From Varroa destructor (lineage: Eukaryota; Arthropoda; Arachnida; Mesostigmata; Varroidae): 64,000 nucleotides of DNA. Under the pieces are notes generated by a model that was not told the DNA's origin, made no database searches, and was given only the letters and a program-made list of their open reading frames with translations. Below are positions 1-12,929 of the stretch, piece by piece; the stretch's first letter is position 1, and the number at the start of each line of letters is the position of its first letter. The stretch is from the NCBI RefSeq assembly GCF_002443255.2, contig NW_019211458.1, forward strand, positions 23,067,325 to 23,131,324. The letters run 5' to 3'. Position numbers and translations under genes: made by a program.

Positions 1-3000
1 AGCTGGTTAATAATTAAGTGCTCGTACATAAAACACCGAAGCGAAGATGCTATTGCAAACAAACAACGTGCAGTTAGAACAGGTCGGAATCTGCTAACCT
101 TTGACAGTGTGACTCAGAAAAAGGTCCTAATTGCATCTCTTCAAAACGTGACTCCGTACAAAAATCTGTCAAAATGGCCGTATTTATGAATGCACCGAAA
201 TGTAACATCTGAACGAATAATGATATAATATTTATGATACAGTCAGGAATATTGCTCTTCATGCGAAACGATAATAAGACAGTGATATATATACTATAGT
301 GCTTCATACACCGAGCAAATCTATCAAACAATTTGTCCTTCCTCGTCTATTCCACGAACTTTATAAGCACATCTAACATCCTCCGGATGTTCTACGCACA
401 CACGTGGATAACGTTCATTCGGTGTTCAGGCTATACGTATGTAATCATTTATAGGATAAATGCACGCATTAAGAAAACAATATATTCTATATAGTAGCGA
501 AGATTATAGCATCAAAAACTAGTGTAACATTTTAAACGGAGCCTAGATACATTTTTAGAAACGGGGTCCTTATGTAATATTTGAAAAAAATGATAAATAT
601 CGCAAATGTAAAAAATTACCTAATTCCATTTTTGTGTTGTCTCCTATTTAGGCCTAGAGTGTTGATTTGAAGTATCGGTTTGAGCAGCAAACTCGTTAAC
701 CGCAAAGGTCAAGCACTGCTGTGATTCAGGTTTTGTGAGACGGTTTATTTGTTGAATATAACCTGCAATAACCTTAGCTGGATTAATTATTTCTCATTTA
801 AGTACTTTCTTGCACGAATGCTAGGTAAAGGTGCTACTACTTGCATACTATTGATATTGAATTAGGTACTATTTGAATGGTATTTATACGATTTGCAGTA
901 CAAGAAATTTAAACTATTCAAACGTGTCAAAGATAATGTCGTTTTTTTTTTAGAAAATTACCATAGGCGACTGAATCTCGTCCGTTTCAAGGTCTAACGA
1001 ATTGTCCTAGATATTCTAAAAATCGTATATAGCTCTATCATGTTGACGCTCCAAAGGTCAACTGGCATAATCTAACAAATGATGGTGATTGGCTCCATGG
1101 TCAGCTAATAATTATCGTAGAAAACTGGAAGCACTCGTAGGTATGTTTTTACAAGTCTGTTTCTGAGCAGATAGGCTGTAATAAGTGACTTTTTTTTTCT
1201 TTTTTTTTTTTCTTATTTTTGTCGCTGGCAGAAAGCTGAACTTGTTGTTCATTTCTGATCTGGGCGATGGTGAAGAGGTGTTAGCCAATGAGGAAGACTA
1301 ACTACCTTGCTAAACGTGTTAACATTAAACTATATCCGTATTTCGTAGGGAAGTTTGCAGGTATTTGTAAATATTATAATATGTTAATAGTTGTTCCGCA
1401 AGAAGGTAACAGGAAGCTTGTGGACAGAATGATTTTCTGATTGCAGAAAGGGAACATGGGCCGCAACGTCTATCACTGGTAATACGTTTATTCGTGCCTT
1501 CAGATCGCTTTAGCATAAGATTTATTTGTCGCTGGCCCTTTTTTTTTTTTATCCCAATTTATGACAGACATGTTTTTAACGTTGTTGAGTAACATGTGTA
1601 TCTGAGACAGCAGAGAATAAACATCATAGAGATAAATGCGCATTATCTGTCGTTCATCTATTTATTACTCCTTTGTGATCGGGCATTGTTCATCAGTCAA
1701 TGGCTGTACATTTCATCCAGTTGGAGTGGATGTTTTAGAGTACCTTCCGTTTTAGAAAAGTGTGTCATCTTCACACGAAATTGAACTTGGATCGGTCGCA
1801 CTACGCTATTCGACGCCTAAACCCATTTTTGTCGGGTGCGTACCTTAGCCCAAAGGCTATTCGAGTCTATTCACCTATTATATACAGCCCAAGAATGAGT
1901 AGTGGAAGAAAATGTATAAATAATACATTAATGCACACGTAGCTAATTAGAATGTATGAGTGTCAAGCAACATCCGGGTAAACAGATTTTTGAGGACGGC
2001 GCGGGCCAGCAATCCGTGACGAGCTGTTCTCTTTTTTTCGGTGCTAATTATCGAGATATATGACTGCCTGTTCATGTTTTTGCAGTTTTGGACAGGTACG
2101 AAAATTAGAAATTTGAAAATTGGCATTGAATAGAGAAAAATCTTAAAAAATTGAGTAACCATTTCTATGCGTATCAATGGAAAGCGTCCGCGAGCTTACG
2201 TATATATAATTTCTGAAACTTCGTTAACTGCGCAAAATGTTGACGTACCAAAAGAGCTTAAAACTAAAATCCTGAGAGAGGTTTAGGAAAATCGAACCTT
2301 TCTGTTATGAGGTCTGGTAATTCTAAGTTCAATGATCACATCTTAAGCATTTACTTGTTTTATTTTGGTAAGTCTTATTTGTTCTAATATAACTATTACG
2401 TAAAGCTTATTAACGTGAAGACTAAGTACCTAAAACAAATATTCGATCATTACTATTGTTGCTTGAAATATTCAAATATGGAATAACAATTTAAAGTTAA
2501 ATTTAATAAATGAGATAGTTGCCTGAACTTTTCAGACCCTTTCGAATTTAGGTTAACGATAAGTTGAGGGCACGGTCGGCTTCTCTAGCATGCTGTAGGA
2601 CGACCGTTATAGTGATCATCTCTTCTCACAGGCCCTTCTCAGATACGGCTGATCTGATAAGACAGAACAAGTCCGCATAATGTCTACCTAGTCACACTAT
2701 TACAATCAGAATACCCTGCTTAGATCATCGAGTGGTTGTAACAACAAGGATTCCTTTATGAACAAACTGTCTTTCGTCACTGTATTCGGTGGACTCTCGA
2801 AGCTTGCAGCCCAGACCTGTGCCAGAATTTTAAAAAGTATTTTTATTTTGGCGAAGTCGGCCTGCGCCTGCGGTCACAAGCATACACCAGGAGTGGCTTA
2901 CTTTTTTGCCTAAGTGATCTATATCTGAACCTAAGATTTAGGTTAGCTCCAGTGCTGAAATGCAAGACTGTAACAGCCTATCTAAACGTAACTAATTAGC

Positions 3001-4535
3001 ACAAATCGCATTTGTAATTCTGCTCAAGTTGATTTTAATAGCTGCGAGAATCATGTCATAAATGTCTGATACATTTTCTGAACTAATATCAGTTTGTGGT
3101 CCTCTTGGAGACAGTCCAGCTTCGGTCGCGACAGGACTTCTTTTAAGCTTACTGATCTTGTTACAGAAAAACCGTTCTAAATTTGAGTCCCGCCAGATTT
3201 AATCTGAGAATATTCTATCTTTTCAAATACAGATTTGTAACAAGGAGACGAAGATCCTTCTGACTTAAAGTCGCACTATAGCTCGTCATCTACAGATCGT
3301 ACCAACTTACAGAAAAAAAAGACGCAAATAATATTTGAACCTCGACGTTTACCTTTGCTTGCTTTACCGGGAGATCGCCTTTACAAGCAAAAGTGAAAGT
3401 GGAACAGAATTTTTTTTGGTAATAGTTCAGGTCAATCAAATCATGTTTAGCCATCGAATTATCGCTTGTGAATCATAAAATATCAAGGAAAGCTTGTAAA
3501 ATCAGTCGATCAAGCAGAAACGTATATTTCACTTCACTAAATATTTTTTACTGTACTGCATTTTTTATTCGTTTTTTAGGAAGGAAGTAGACACCTACAT
3601 GTCCTGACGCTCACCCTAGGACTGCCTAGTGGCAGGTTAAATATAATGAAAAAACAGGCTAAACATTTAAATTTTTTTGTCGTAGAACTCATATGCACGC
3701 TTCACTGACACTCAAGTCCACACATCACAACCTTTGACTTCCCAAAACATCAAAGGTTATTGTGTGTATGTGTGAAACGAACGCATACTCTGCTGCAGAT
3801 TACGCTTCAACAATTTTACTTTTACATGTAAACCTAGTTATATGGACGACTCTTCAATTAAAAGGTCGGTTGTAACCCTCACTTGCTTAGTGCAAAATAC
3901 AAGAGAGAAAACACATTATACACTATGTTCTCGGATTTATCCGCTTGCCTTATTTTTCCCACCTGGATAAATAGTTGCTCATAAATGCGAAGAACTGAAC
4001 TGGGGTATTCATTTATTATTCCAGTATCGAAGGAGGTTAGTAATGCATGTTGAATAAATGGCAATGAAACGCTGTCATATGTAAATCTCGACGACACCCA
4101 TTCATATAACCTCAAGATGAAACCGTTGTCGCCGTCGGCTCCTGATGTTTTAACTGACGTTCGAATTTATGATGCATATGCGTACCACAGATTGCTACTT
4201 TTCTAAAACTAACGTTCCACTCTCAAAAAAAAAAACTTATTTACTCCCACATGCTATCTAACCACAATTTACCAACGTATATCTTGTACCGCCGAATCGA
4301 TAGGACGAACGATTTTGCCATTTGCTGAGTAGTAAATCCTCTGAATCCGCCAGTGCGACAGGCGACTACTCTAAGGCTATGCTGATAATTGTAGTAGTCA
4401 GTCACACTGTCTTTGAAGGCCAGGGCAATTCTACAAAAATTAGAGGAGATTTTCATTGCGTGTTACGCGTTCATTGAAGCTCAGCCTTCGCGCGCCTATC
4501 AGTTATGAAACTAGCCTCAACAACTGTGCCAGTTC
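1..4535. other. AT-rich sequence without recognisable genes
   Basis: Open frames here are all under 90 codons and have no family resemblance. Poly-T tracts are at 1190-1218 and 1539-1550. Nothing else is visible. Confidence 0.7.
1190..1218. repeat. Poly-T tract with single C interruptions
   Basis: Nine T, C, about twelve T, C. Similar shorter T runs are at 1539-1550, 13861-13873, 14304-14314 and 35949-35959. Confidence 0.95.
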
Positions 4536-4799
4536 AGTCGGTCCTGTCGAATGAATCATGGGGATCAAAGCCCGTTAGATGCGATAGTACCACACAGCAT
4601 CATGATCAGCCGCGACATCCACAGCCATAGCAACGATGCCGATGACTCTAAACTGAAACAAATACACGTAGAGTACCACTATAAGCACATAAAGCCACCA
4701 TATCGACAAACGAAGCCCAACAGCTACTACCTGTTTTCTTTTTTCTTTATATCATATTTGAATCGCCGATGCTGCTACTGCCACGTGTACTGCCGTTGA
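4536..4799 (+). other. Possible short gene start: initiator-like TCAGTC followed by an ATG frame
   Basis: TTCAGTC at 4533-4539 matches the arthropod initiator, with the A at 4536. An 82-codon frame starts with ATG at 4551, only 15 nt downstream. It is hydrophilic at first (HSHSNDADDSKLKQIHVEYH) and then Phe/Tyr-rich. GGATC, which fits the downstream promoter element, falls one base off the usual position. Each signal alone is expected by chance, so this is listed only as a weak candidate. Confidence 0.12.
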
Positions 4800-6334
4800 T
4801 AAACCTTAACTCAGAGCCAATGCATAGAAAGGACTCAATGAAGCTGACTCTCGCGCTGAACCGTTCGCGTAGGCCGTGGGTAGTACGCGGGACTAGCGGA
4901 GCAAAGTACTGGCGACAGTGTCTAAGACAAAAAAAAAAACAGGTATTTTTGTTCTCCTTCATTTAGCCCTCGGCCTTTGATAGAGATAGGGTGTCTTTAA
5001 CTGTCTTTTTTATTTCCAACGAGAATCGTTCTTTTATTGTCGTTCTGTTGTCATTGTGCTCATCTTTCACATTATCAATACGTGATAATATTAAATGTTA
5101 CGCGTGTGCTTGTCGATCATAGGAGATCGGTTACTGCGGAAACGTTCGAAGACACGTAATCAAATGGTAAGAAAAAAAGACTCAGAGTGATGCAGTTGAA
5201 AACTTTTTTCTATCATATTGAGAACCTTTTCCTCGCGCCTCGTTTTGCTACGACAGAAGAACACCGGTTTATTGCATAAATGTAAACAAATATGAACGAC
5301 TGATATTTCTACAATTTTTTTCCCGACTTCTGTAATAGCCATATTCACTCGATATTGTTTCTACAAGCTAAACCGATTGAGAACGGGCATATTAACACCG
5401 AAAAAAATGTTATGTTCCGTCAAAAATAAAAATATTTGCAAAACTTCATCCTTATAAAAAAAAATTAAAAATTGAGGATGAACTCTCTCCAAGGTTAGCT
5501 GCTGAGGACCAGATCTGCTTCCAGTGTGAACAGTAACAAAGCGCTGCTTCGGATTTCTTACATCAGAGATGGGATATCCCTTTAGACGTTTGCCTTGTGT
5601 ACTTCAAACTAATATACCTTTGTCAAACTTATTAAATGGCTAAGTTGGTCATGCGAATTATAGAACTGGATAAATGTATTCCGTATTCGATCGAGGGAGA
5701 GGAAGGACTAACGCTTGTTAGCTATGTACAACTGCCGGGACTAAAAATACAAGAGACCTTAAGGATGGTTAAAAAAGAATGGGCATTTCAAGGATTACGA
5801 TGAAATGATAACGCGCACTGTGGCGTCTAAAGAACAGCGTGACGCTAACAGCTGTGGCCGTTGGGGGCGAGTCCTCCGGCTAGTATTGAGGTCAGATAAG
5901 CTGGTAAACCGCTATTCCTACGGTGGTCGCCGGGGGTGCCAAATGCTGAGGGATGCAGGAAAATGTTGCTATTTATTAAATAGCGCCGTTGAGCACCATT
6001 GGATGCGTTACCATAAAAAAAACAAACGTTTTCTAAATAAACTGGTATAGCCTTAAATTTTTGCCTGTGTATTATTCCAAGCGGAAGAACATTTGACCTT
6101 GTATATTACATCTGCTTAATGTAAGTTGCACTAAATACCGGTCATGACAAATTATTCATTTCTAGAGGCAGTCATCACTGAACTTCTGCATAAATTATGA
6201 TCATCAAAGGCTGAAGGTAGGTAAGGCATTTACGCTCACATTAAAAAAGCCTGAACGTATGGAACGTACGCTGAAACAACACGGAAGCAGATTTCCTCTA
6301 GCCGTTATCTTAAAACTGATGTCCCAATCGGTAT

Positions 6335-6362
6335 AACTACAGATGCTTTTCTGTAGTTTTTT
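6335..6362. other. 8-bp perfect hairpin followed by T run
   Basis: AACTACAG (6335-6342), loop ATGCTTTT, CTGTAGTT (6351-6358), merging into six T. It has the shape of an intrinsic terminator but lies in eukaryotic-looking DNA with no gene before it, so it has no assigned role. Confidence 0.6.
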
Positions 6363-6530
6363 CACAACAGTCTTCGGGACGATAATAAAATAGCTAATTA
6401 TTTAAGTTCTAACTTTTCGATTTTTTGCTTCCTAAGTCGCCTAACAGATAACCGTTGTTGATGTCACCTTGATCACGCCTATAACTCGATTGAATTAGGG
6501 TTCTTTATTTCACTGTACATATTGTATATC

Positions 6531-6562
6531 TCAGAAGTGTTCTATATATATCAGAAGTGTTC
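6531..6562. repeat. Direct repeat of TCAGAAGTGTTC, 20-nt period
   Basis: TCAGAAGTGTTC at 6531-6542 and again at 6551-6562, separated by TATATATA. Confidence 0.9.
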
Positions 6563-8361
6563 AATCGACTGGTCCACCGATTGAGCTTGACCGGAGTCTA
6601 TAAAGACATTTTAAGCATTGGGTGACGATCTTAGAGCTTAAAATGGTTTTTCTATTATCTCTGTCCGGATATTTTTCATCCTTTTGACATTTAAGGAGGC
6701 TTTGTTAAGTAAACGTTAGTGAAATTAACCAAGGTTAATTTCAAACTATCGTAGCATTCATTCTAACGGTAATCTCATTTTACTTTTAAAACAACGAGAA
6801 AATACTACCAATTAGATTGCGGTTTCTTGAAAAGCTGTGTCCGAGCAATGTCTGATCTTACGCCCCCAGACAAACAGCAAACAGGTGCTTTAAATCGATA
6901 TATGCCCAAAGAAACAACTGGCTGGTAACTAGTGTTGCACATTCTCTTGTGCATAGATAGGGTAGGGCAAAAAAAAGTATCGGAAATTTTGCTAATTCTC
7001 TTATGAATCCTCTTACGACAGAATCTTCTATAGGTAAGACGATAAGAGAGAATGTACGTCCGGCGAAGTGGACAAAGATGTCACATTGCAACTGACTAAC
7101 TTTTTGTTATTACGGTTAATACGATTCCAAGAGCTAGTTAATAAGCGGTCGAAGTCGACATCATATTTTTTTCGCCATGAGTGCGTGCGTGCGTATGCTG
7201 TACGCAATGTGACGTGCATATGTTACATGCAATGTTAATTCTTTGATTGCGAAAACGATGTGTGTATACGATTCTCGTTTTAGACTCGTAGCTCCTGCCA
7301 CTGCTTCTGTTATCTGTTGGTAGATTTGCAGCGTCGAAATAGCCATATCTTTAAATCGTCGCGCATACATGGACATTTGAATTTTCCACCTTTAGGAAAT
7401 AGACAACTAAGTTACTGAACGTAACTTTACAAATTAGTACGTCGTAATAAGCGTTCAATTACCAAGTATGATACATAAGCAAATCAGACGGTACGATCTA
7501 AATTTCAAATACGCCATTTGTGAGAAATGTATTCAGAATTCATAGTTACGCCTTCTAATATTACTCCCCTTGTGCCTATACGATGTATAAACATGAATTT
7601 TGCATATATATATATAAAAAATGACATTGAGATTATTATCTTGAACGCTATAGGAACGATCGGCATTTGACGAAGTGCGGTCGAGGTAGATAGAGTTGGG
7701 TCAAGTTGCTTGGAATACGTACATGTATATATATGCTAGATGAAAGTAGGGTATCGTGCTCTGCGTGCATGGTACCGCAATTTATCGACAACATGAGGTT
7801 GACATTTTCACCATTTTTTTGGTCTAGCGCATCGTCTGGAGAAACTATCGCATCACATTGCGGATAGGAATCATAATCGTAGATTAGGACAAGTATGGCA
7901 GAGTTATACATAATCACAATAGTTATACAGGCTTTCGTTAAAATTGGTAAGGTTTGTTTTGAAAAATGATGCGCAACGGAATTTCATGTTGGTCTGTGGT
8001 AGAAGAACTAGAACATTCAATCCGTTTAACTTCGCAGTAAATGACTACGAAGCGCTGTCTTCCTTAGCCAAAGTCATAATCCATCCTATGATGAGCATTT
8101 GCTCGTGAGCTTCGTTGAAGGAATGGCTTTTTCAGTCGGAACTATTAGCAGTCCGCTATGCATACATGTATACTGTTACAGCCTGTACCTGTTCATCTCG
8201 TCACTTCGATCGCGTCGTTTACATAACATATTGCATAGCAAAGATGCCCCTTTGGTCAACACTTCGCCGTGTGTACGCGCGTGAGTTTGTGCCCGCATTT
8301 CTCAAAAGTAATTATACTAATTCTATGTTAGCTGGTGTGGGGAAGCTGCTAGCTGCCTTCG

Positions 8362-8805
8362 TTGAATTCTAAAAGGGTCGAGAACACGCTATACGCAAAT
8401 TACCTGCAACGAAAATCTCATCGGCCAAATGCAGGTGCACGAAGCAAAGCTGCCGTTAGCAGCCTCTGTTGTTGCTGTTACTATGACCACTGTTGGGCCT
8501 TTTTTAAGGGCTATTACGCGGCAGTAGCACCGCAAGGAGCGAACGTATGTTCGAAGATAAATAGGATAGCGGGCGTTGCGAGGGGTAGCCCCATTAGCCT
8601 TTGCGTATTATAGGCGAGCTGGGCCTTTGAGTTGGCTGCAAAGTTTCTTGAATACTCCAGGCTGCATCCATGCCTACAGGAACATGTACAACAACAGAGG
8701 TCGTGGGCCGCAGTTTTCAGGGCACAGGGCTCGCTTGAACGCGTTCTTCGTTTCTCACCTTTCATTTGCAACGAACAAGCGTATGCACCAAATCCCAGGC
8801 TATAG
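8362..8805 (+). other. Coding-like frame with one TAG, unidentified
   Basis: An 83-codon frame (8362-8613) ends in TAG, and the same frame then stays open to 8805. The downstream part reads ASWAFELAAKFLEYSRLHPC and then LQEHVQQQRSWAAVFRAQGS, which is protein-like in composition. Two other frames are also open here (8576-8884 on plus, 8514-8816 on minus). No domain is recognised, so a relic of coding sequence or chance in a GC-richer patch are both possible. Confidence 0.15.
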
Positions 8806-8884
8806 CGGTAGAACAAAGACTATAAAGTGTTTTAGATCGCATCGTATGCCTGACAAAGGTGTATTTGGCCCGTATTTGGATTAA

Positions 8885-11800
8885 GATCCACGCATCTGAG
8901 ATTTTGCACAGAAGTTCGCTTAAGCGATCTAGCACGGACATATTTGAGGGAAGCTGAAAGGCCTATTATATAGAGATTGGCCTACTGCACAATGGCAGGT
9001 ACCTCAAAAACGATTGTCATATCATAGGTATCTGACGAGGATGGGCATATCGTGATTTGTTAAAGACAGAGGTCAGTGAAAAAAAATCTCAATCCGTTGA
9101 TTATCCCGCGCACAATTAGAGGACAAAAGTACCGACGTAGACAGTACATCAGAGCCATTTCGACTCCGAATTCGATTGCAGCTTTAATATTACGTCCAGA
9201 CAAGTTCACATATGCGCTGTGTTTATGCTTAATAACTACTTCCCTCGGGCAGTCAATTTTTGTATATACACTGGCAAACAATTATTTGCTTATCTAGTTC
9301 ACACAAAGTATTGTATGAATATAATCCTGTTATGATGATATTTCACTGCCCCTGGAATAGACAACTTGCCTGTTGTTATTAGAAGTTCACTGCTCAGAAA
9401 TGTGTCTCCTTCTTATCCGGAATCATTTTTACCACATATGAGTATCTCAATGAACGTAAACTTTTTACGGTACCTACTGCTTCTCATCTCCTATTGGTTT
9501 ACATAGCTATATTGGATGCGCAATAGAACGAAGAGTAACTGTGTCATCGAATACACTGAAGCATTTGATCCGTTTATAATATTCTTCAGCAACAACCTTC
9601 TGAACAATAACTGGGTCTTGAAGAGCTCTATCGGAAAGTAAAGATCAAGCAAGGTAATTATATATATGTACCACTTAATATTAAGTAATGCATGTAGCAT
9701 TTTCTATACTAGCAAACAGGTGCACAGTGGCGCCATTTCGTATAGTCGGAGATAGTATCTAGGCCCTACGAAGGGACGTGTTTGCCATAATTATCATGTT
9801 GGCATTAGGTAAATTAACGGACCAGCATGACTCTGTTCTTCATGCATGATACCTACTCAGTAAATTAGCGTTAACAGAAATGGTAAACGTAGTCCATCTT
9901 TGGAGATGGACACCTGACCTCATACGCACTCAAACACGGAGTCCATTTAAAGATTATTATCTAATCGATCCATATATCCATTTAGAAGTTGTTCGACATT
10001 TATTACATGCACCCGACATATAATATAGTATCCTTGATAGTTAATTCCAAAAAAATGTCGGCATCAACGCTCACCAAGAATCAAGTTGTATTCAGCACCA
10101 TCCGTCTGTGTCTCTTAGCTTAGTTGACCCCCGCATGTTCCATGTCAATGTTCCGCTGTCATTGTTATGCTTAGCATAAGCGATCGCTATAAACTGTCCA
10201 CTCAAGAAAACTTCAAATTACCCATTCTTTTACTTTTAGGTCCCACAGGCCCATCACCAGCGCCATTTTGGCTTTTTCACTACGTTTTCTTGCCACGTTG
10301 ATGCACCATCGCTACCACAAGAAAAAAGGTCTCTAACAGGAAAAAACGAACAAGTTTGTTTCAGATTAATGACCGTGTGGTCATATTAGTCGATCGTTTA
10401 AACCCGGGCGCCATCCGGGCGGCAGCGTCTTTTCTGCCATTGGCCGTTCCTTTTGTCCACTAGCCGACCCAGTCCACTTCCAATCGAAGACCCTGCCAAG
10501 GCAGCCGTGGCGGCAGCGACGCAAATAGGAGCAGAAGATACGGGCACTTGATACTTGTGGATAGTCAGCAGCGAACCACACGTTAATGTTTTTGCTGTTG
10601 GACCCCTTCGATGTACATGCTACGAACACTTCTATCCGACGGCGTTATCCTGTACAACGGGTCCTCGCATGCGTCGACACTCTATGCACTGAGAGACCCG
10701 AGGGAAGACATTCGGGGATGGGGCGCGAGTATGACTCGCTAAGTGGCACCGTTGTGAGGAATCGCTGCTTAAGGCCCTTGCATGGCCTCGGTGTCGATCG
10801 CTTCACTTTAACGAGGACTGGTCGGTCCTAGCTTTCGGCAAGTCGCCTCGGCTCAGTTTAAACTCGGACAGGGTCGTGAATGACAGAGGCAGGCTCTTCA
10901 TGATGAGTGCTTTAACATCATGTTACGAATAGCATTTGTTAGTTGCAAGGTGGTGCCATAACATTCTGTTATTTTAATCTCACTTGCTGTCTCTATTGGC
11001 CTAGTTTTAGATTTTGTCGTTTAAGTACCCTGCGATATTACGCGCGATATTAGTGTGAATGAAATAAACGGAAATGGCTCATATACATTAACTACAATCC
11101 ACAAGAGTGAGTCACGAAAGGCGGACAGCTAGCGTGAATCGAAAAGAAGATATTCTACGAACGGCTTTCTATTTAGATCGCTGAGCATCAAGACACTTTT
11201 TTACACTATATTCACCGAGCGGAATCTTATTCATCTTCGCTAACAAACCTATAGTATGAATACTAGAGAAGAAATGGCCATCTATTTGTATAAGATGAAC
11301 TAATTTCTGCTCACACACCTACTTCACTTGATTTACACTTCTTTCAATGGATTACATCGATGTACTGCGATGGATTCTAATCCACCTATATTAAATATTG
11401 GTTAATATCTTTAAATACTACGTTTTTCGCTCAGCTCTCGGAAACACATCATACGGTGTATCCGAGCGCTTTTGCGACGCCGACAATTAACGAGACTACA
11501 AAAAATATGTGTTTGGAAAGGGAGGATATGCAGATCCATTTAGCGTCTTTTCGTCACCCGGTTGACATAGTAGTGCTGGTCGTAGCAGCAACGGTAGTAA
11601 GAGTGCCATTAAAAGTTTTACGGAATATCAGATTTCCCCGCACCCAGAAGACTCGAAATCGCTCTTTTCCTCCCTGATCAGTCCCCGCCCTCAGTAGAGC
11701 CCGGCACGCGCTTATCAGATCATCCTTTCGTTGGTAGACAGGTGTTCATCCTCTATGCACTGGGGAATGGGCGAGCAAGTACGAAATGGGGAGTCCGTGA

Positions 11801-12645
11801 GGGAAAAAGACGTGGCTTATCTTTGTCTCACCGTGTCACCCACAACGTCATCACTACCGTTAACGATAAACGAGCATTAGAAAAAACTATCGATTGAATA
11901 CCCGCGCGACAACCATTGCAGGCGACATCGTATATTTTGTTCTACTTAGAACAAGAGTTAGGTAGCTACGCACTAACGCCTAAAGTGCTTGATGCTAGTT
12001 GTTGTCAACAAAGTGCATACGTCCTTTAGGTGTGCAACTGACGACGCCGCGCCAAACGATCATACAGCCACTGAGCCGGTTTAACTTTGGGGCAAAAACG
12101 CCGCCTATTCTCCTACTTTGTCTGACAATGACGACAAAGTCAGCGAGAGTCTGACGAATTGGAACGACGCAAACATAAACAACCTTTGAGATAAAAAATT
12201 GTCACATGCAAGAAAAAGATAAAAAAAATATCCCGTTCGTTTCTCAATCACAAGTCGTGCAGGTCGCGTTCTGTTCCTCAACTTAGTACAAAGTTTAACC
12301 TCTTAAGGACATCAGCACATGTGCTCGAATAAAGGAATACGTGTGGCATAATACCGGCACAAGCACTGGTAGCGTTGATATAGTTCATTCGGCTTCCTTG
12401 CATTCGGCAGCCCCAGGACTCGGTCTTGATCCAAAAATGAAACTCATTATTTGAGTTAACAGGGCATAAAATGAACGTCATAGAGGATGTCACGGTGGTT
12501 AAGTGTATGACATCTTACTTAAAATAATAGGCAGCCTGTGTGATCAAGTGACAGGTAAAGCAGCCAAAAAGCAGCGCTGATTCAACAAAATGCCTGCCGC
12601 GTACGTGTAGGTATGTATTACGTTGAACCGTACACTAATCTCATG
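8885..12645. other. Mixed AT-rich sequence with a GC-richer patch at about 10.38-10.87 kb
   Basis: The patch has overlapping open frames on both strands (10381-10629 minus, 10586-10831 plus) and no identified domain. The remainder is AT-rich with nothing recognisable. Confidence 0.55.
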
Positions 12646-12816
12646 TTAGTAATCACACAGTGTCCCCATTATGGCAAAGTGTTTGTCTGCTAAATTTGAG
12701 ATGCCCGTGGCAATCTGGGTCCGAGTCCGAGCAGAGACACTTTGTTTCGCGTTGGGAGCCAGTCGCCCAATGCAGTGTCTAACGGCAGTACTGGTCGTAA
12801 AATCCGCAACATTAAA
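12646..12816 (-). other. Coding-like minus-strand fragment, unidentified
   Basis: The frame reads FNVADFTTSTAVRHCIGRLA, then PNAKQSVSARTRTQIATGIS, then NLADKHFAIMGTLCDY, and ends at TAA. Upstream, in the same frame, it continues (MYSASSIIHAQVHVIEL) with two TAA stops. The L-(A/V)-P-x-A-K-x-x-x-(P/S)-x-R-x-x-(I/x) flavour recalls DNA-transposon proteins such as the hAT/ZBED group, but the match is too loose to call. Confidence 0.18.
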
Positions 12817-12929
12817 TTATAACTCAATAACGTGGACCTGTGCGTGAATAATAGAACTTGCAGAATACATTGCGGAATGTTAAGTGGCATCTGTTTTGTA
12901 AATAACTTAACCAGAAGATCGGCCAACAA

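Larger units (their letters stand above)
4800..8361. other. AT-rich sequence without recognisable genes
   Basis: It contains the hairpin at 6335, the direct repeat at 6531 and a short (TA)n at 7604-7615. Short open frames overlap on both strands without support. Confidence 0.65.

Noticed and set aside
10612..10746. Plus-strand frame with LSDGVILYNGSS, recalling the start of a laminin G domain
   Set aside because: Only about ten residues match the D-G-L-L-L-Y-N-G pattern. No further strands or Cys follow, and the frame stops after 40 residues, so chance is the simplest reading.
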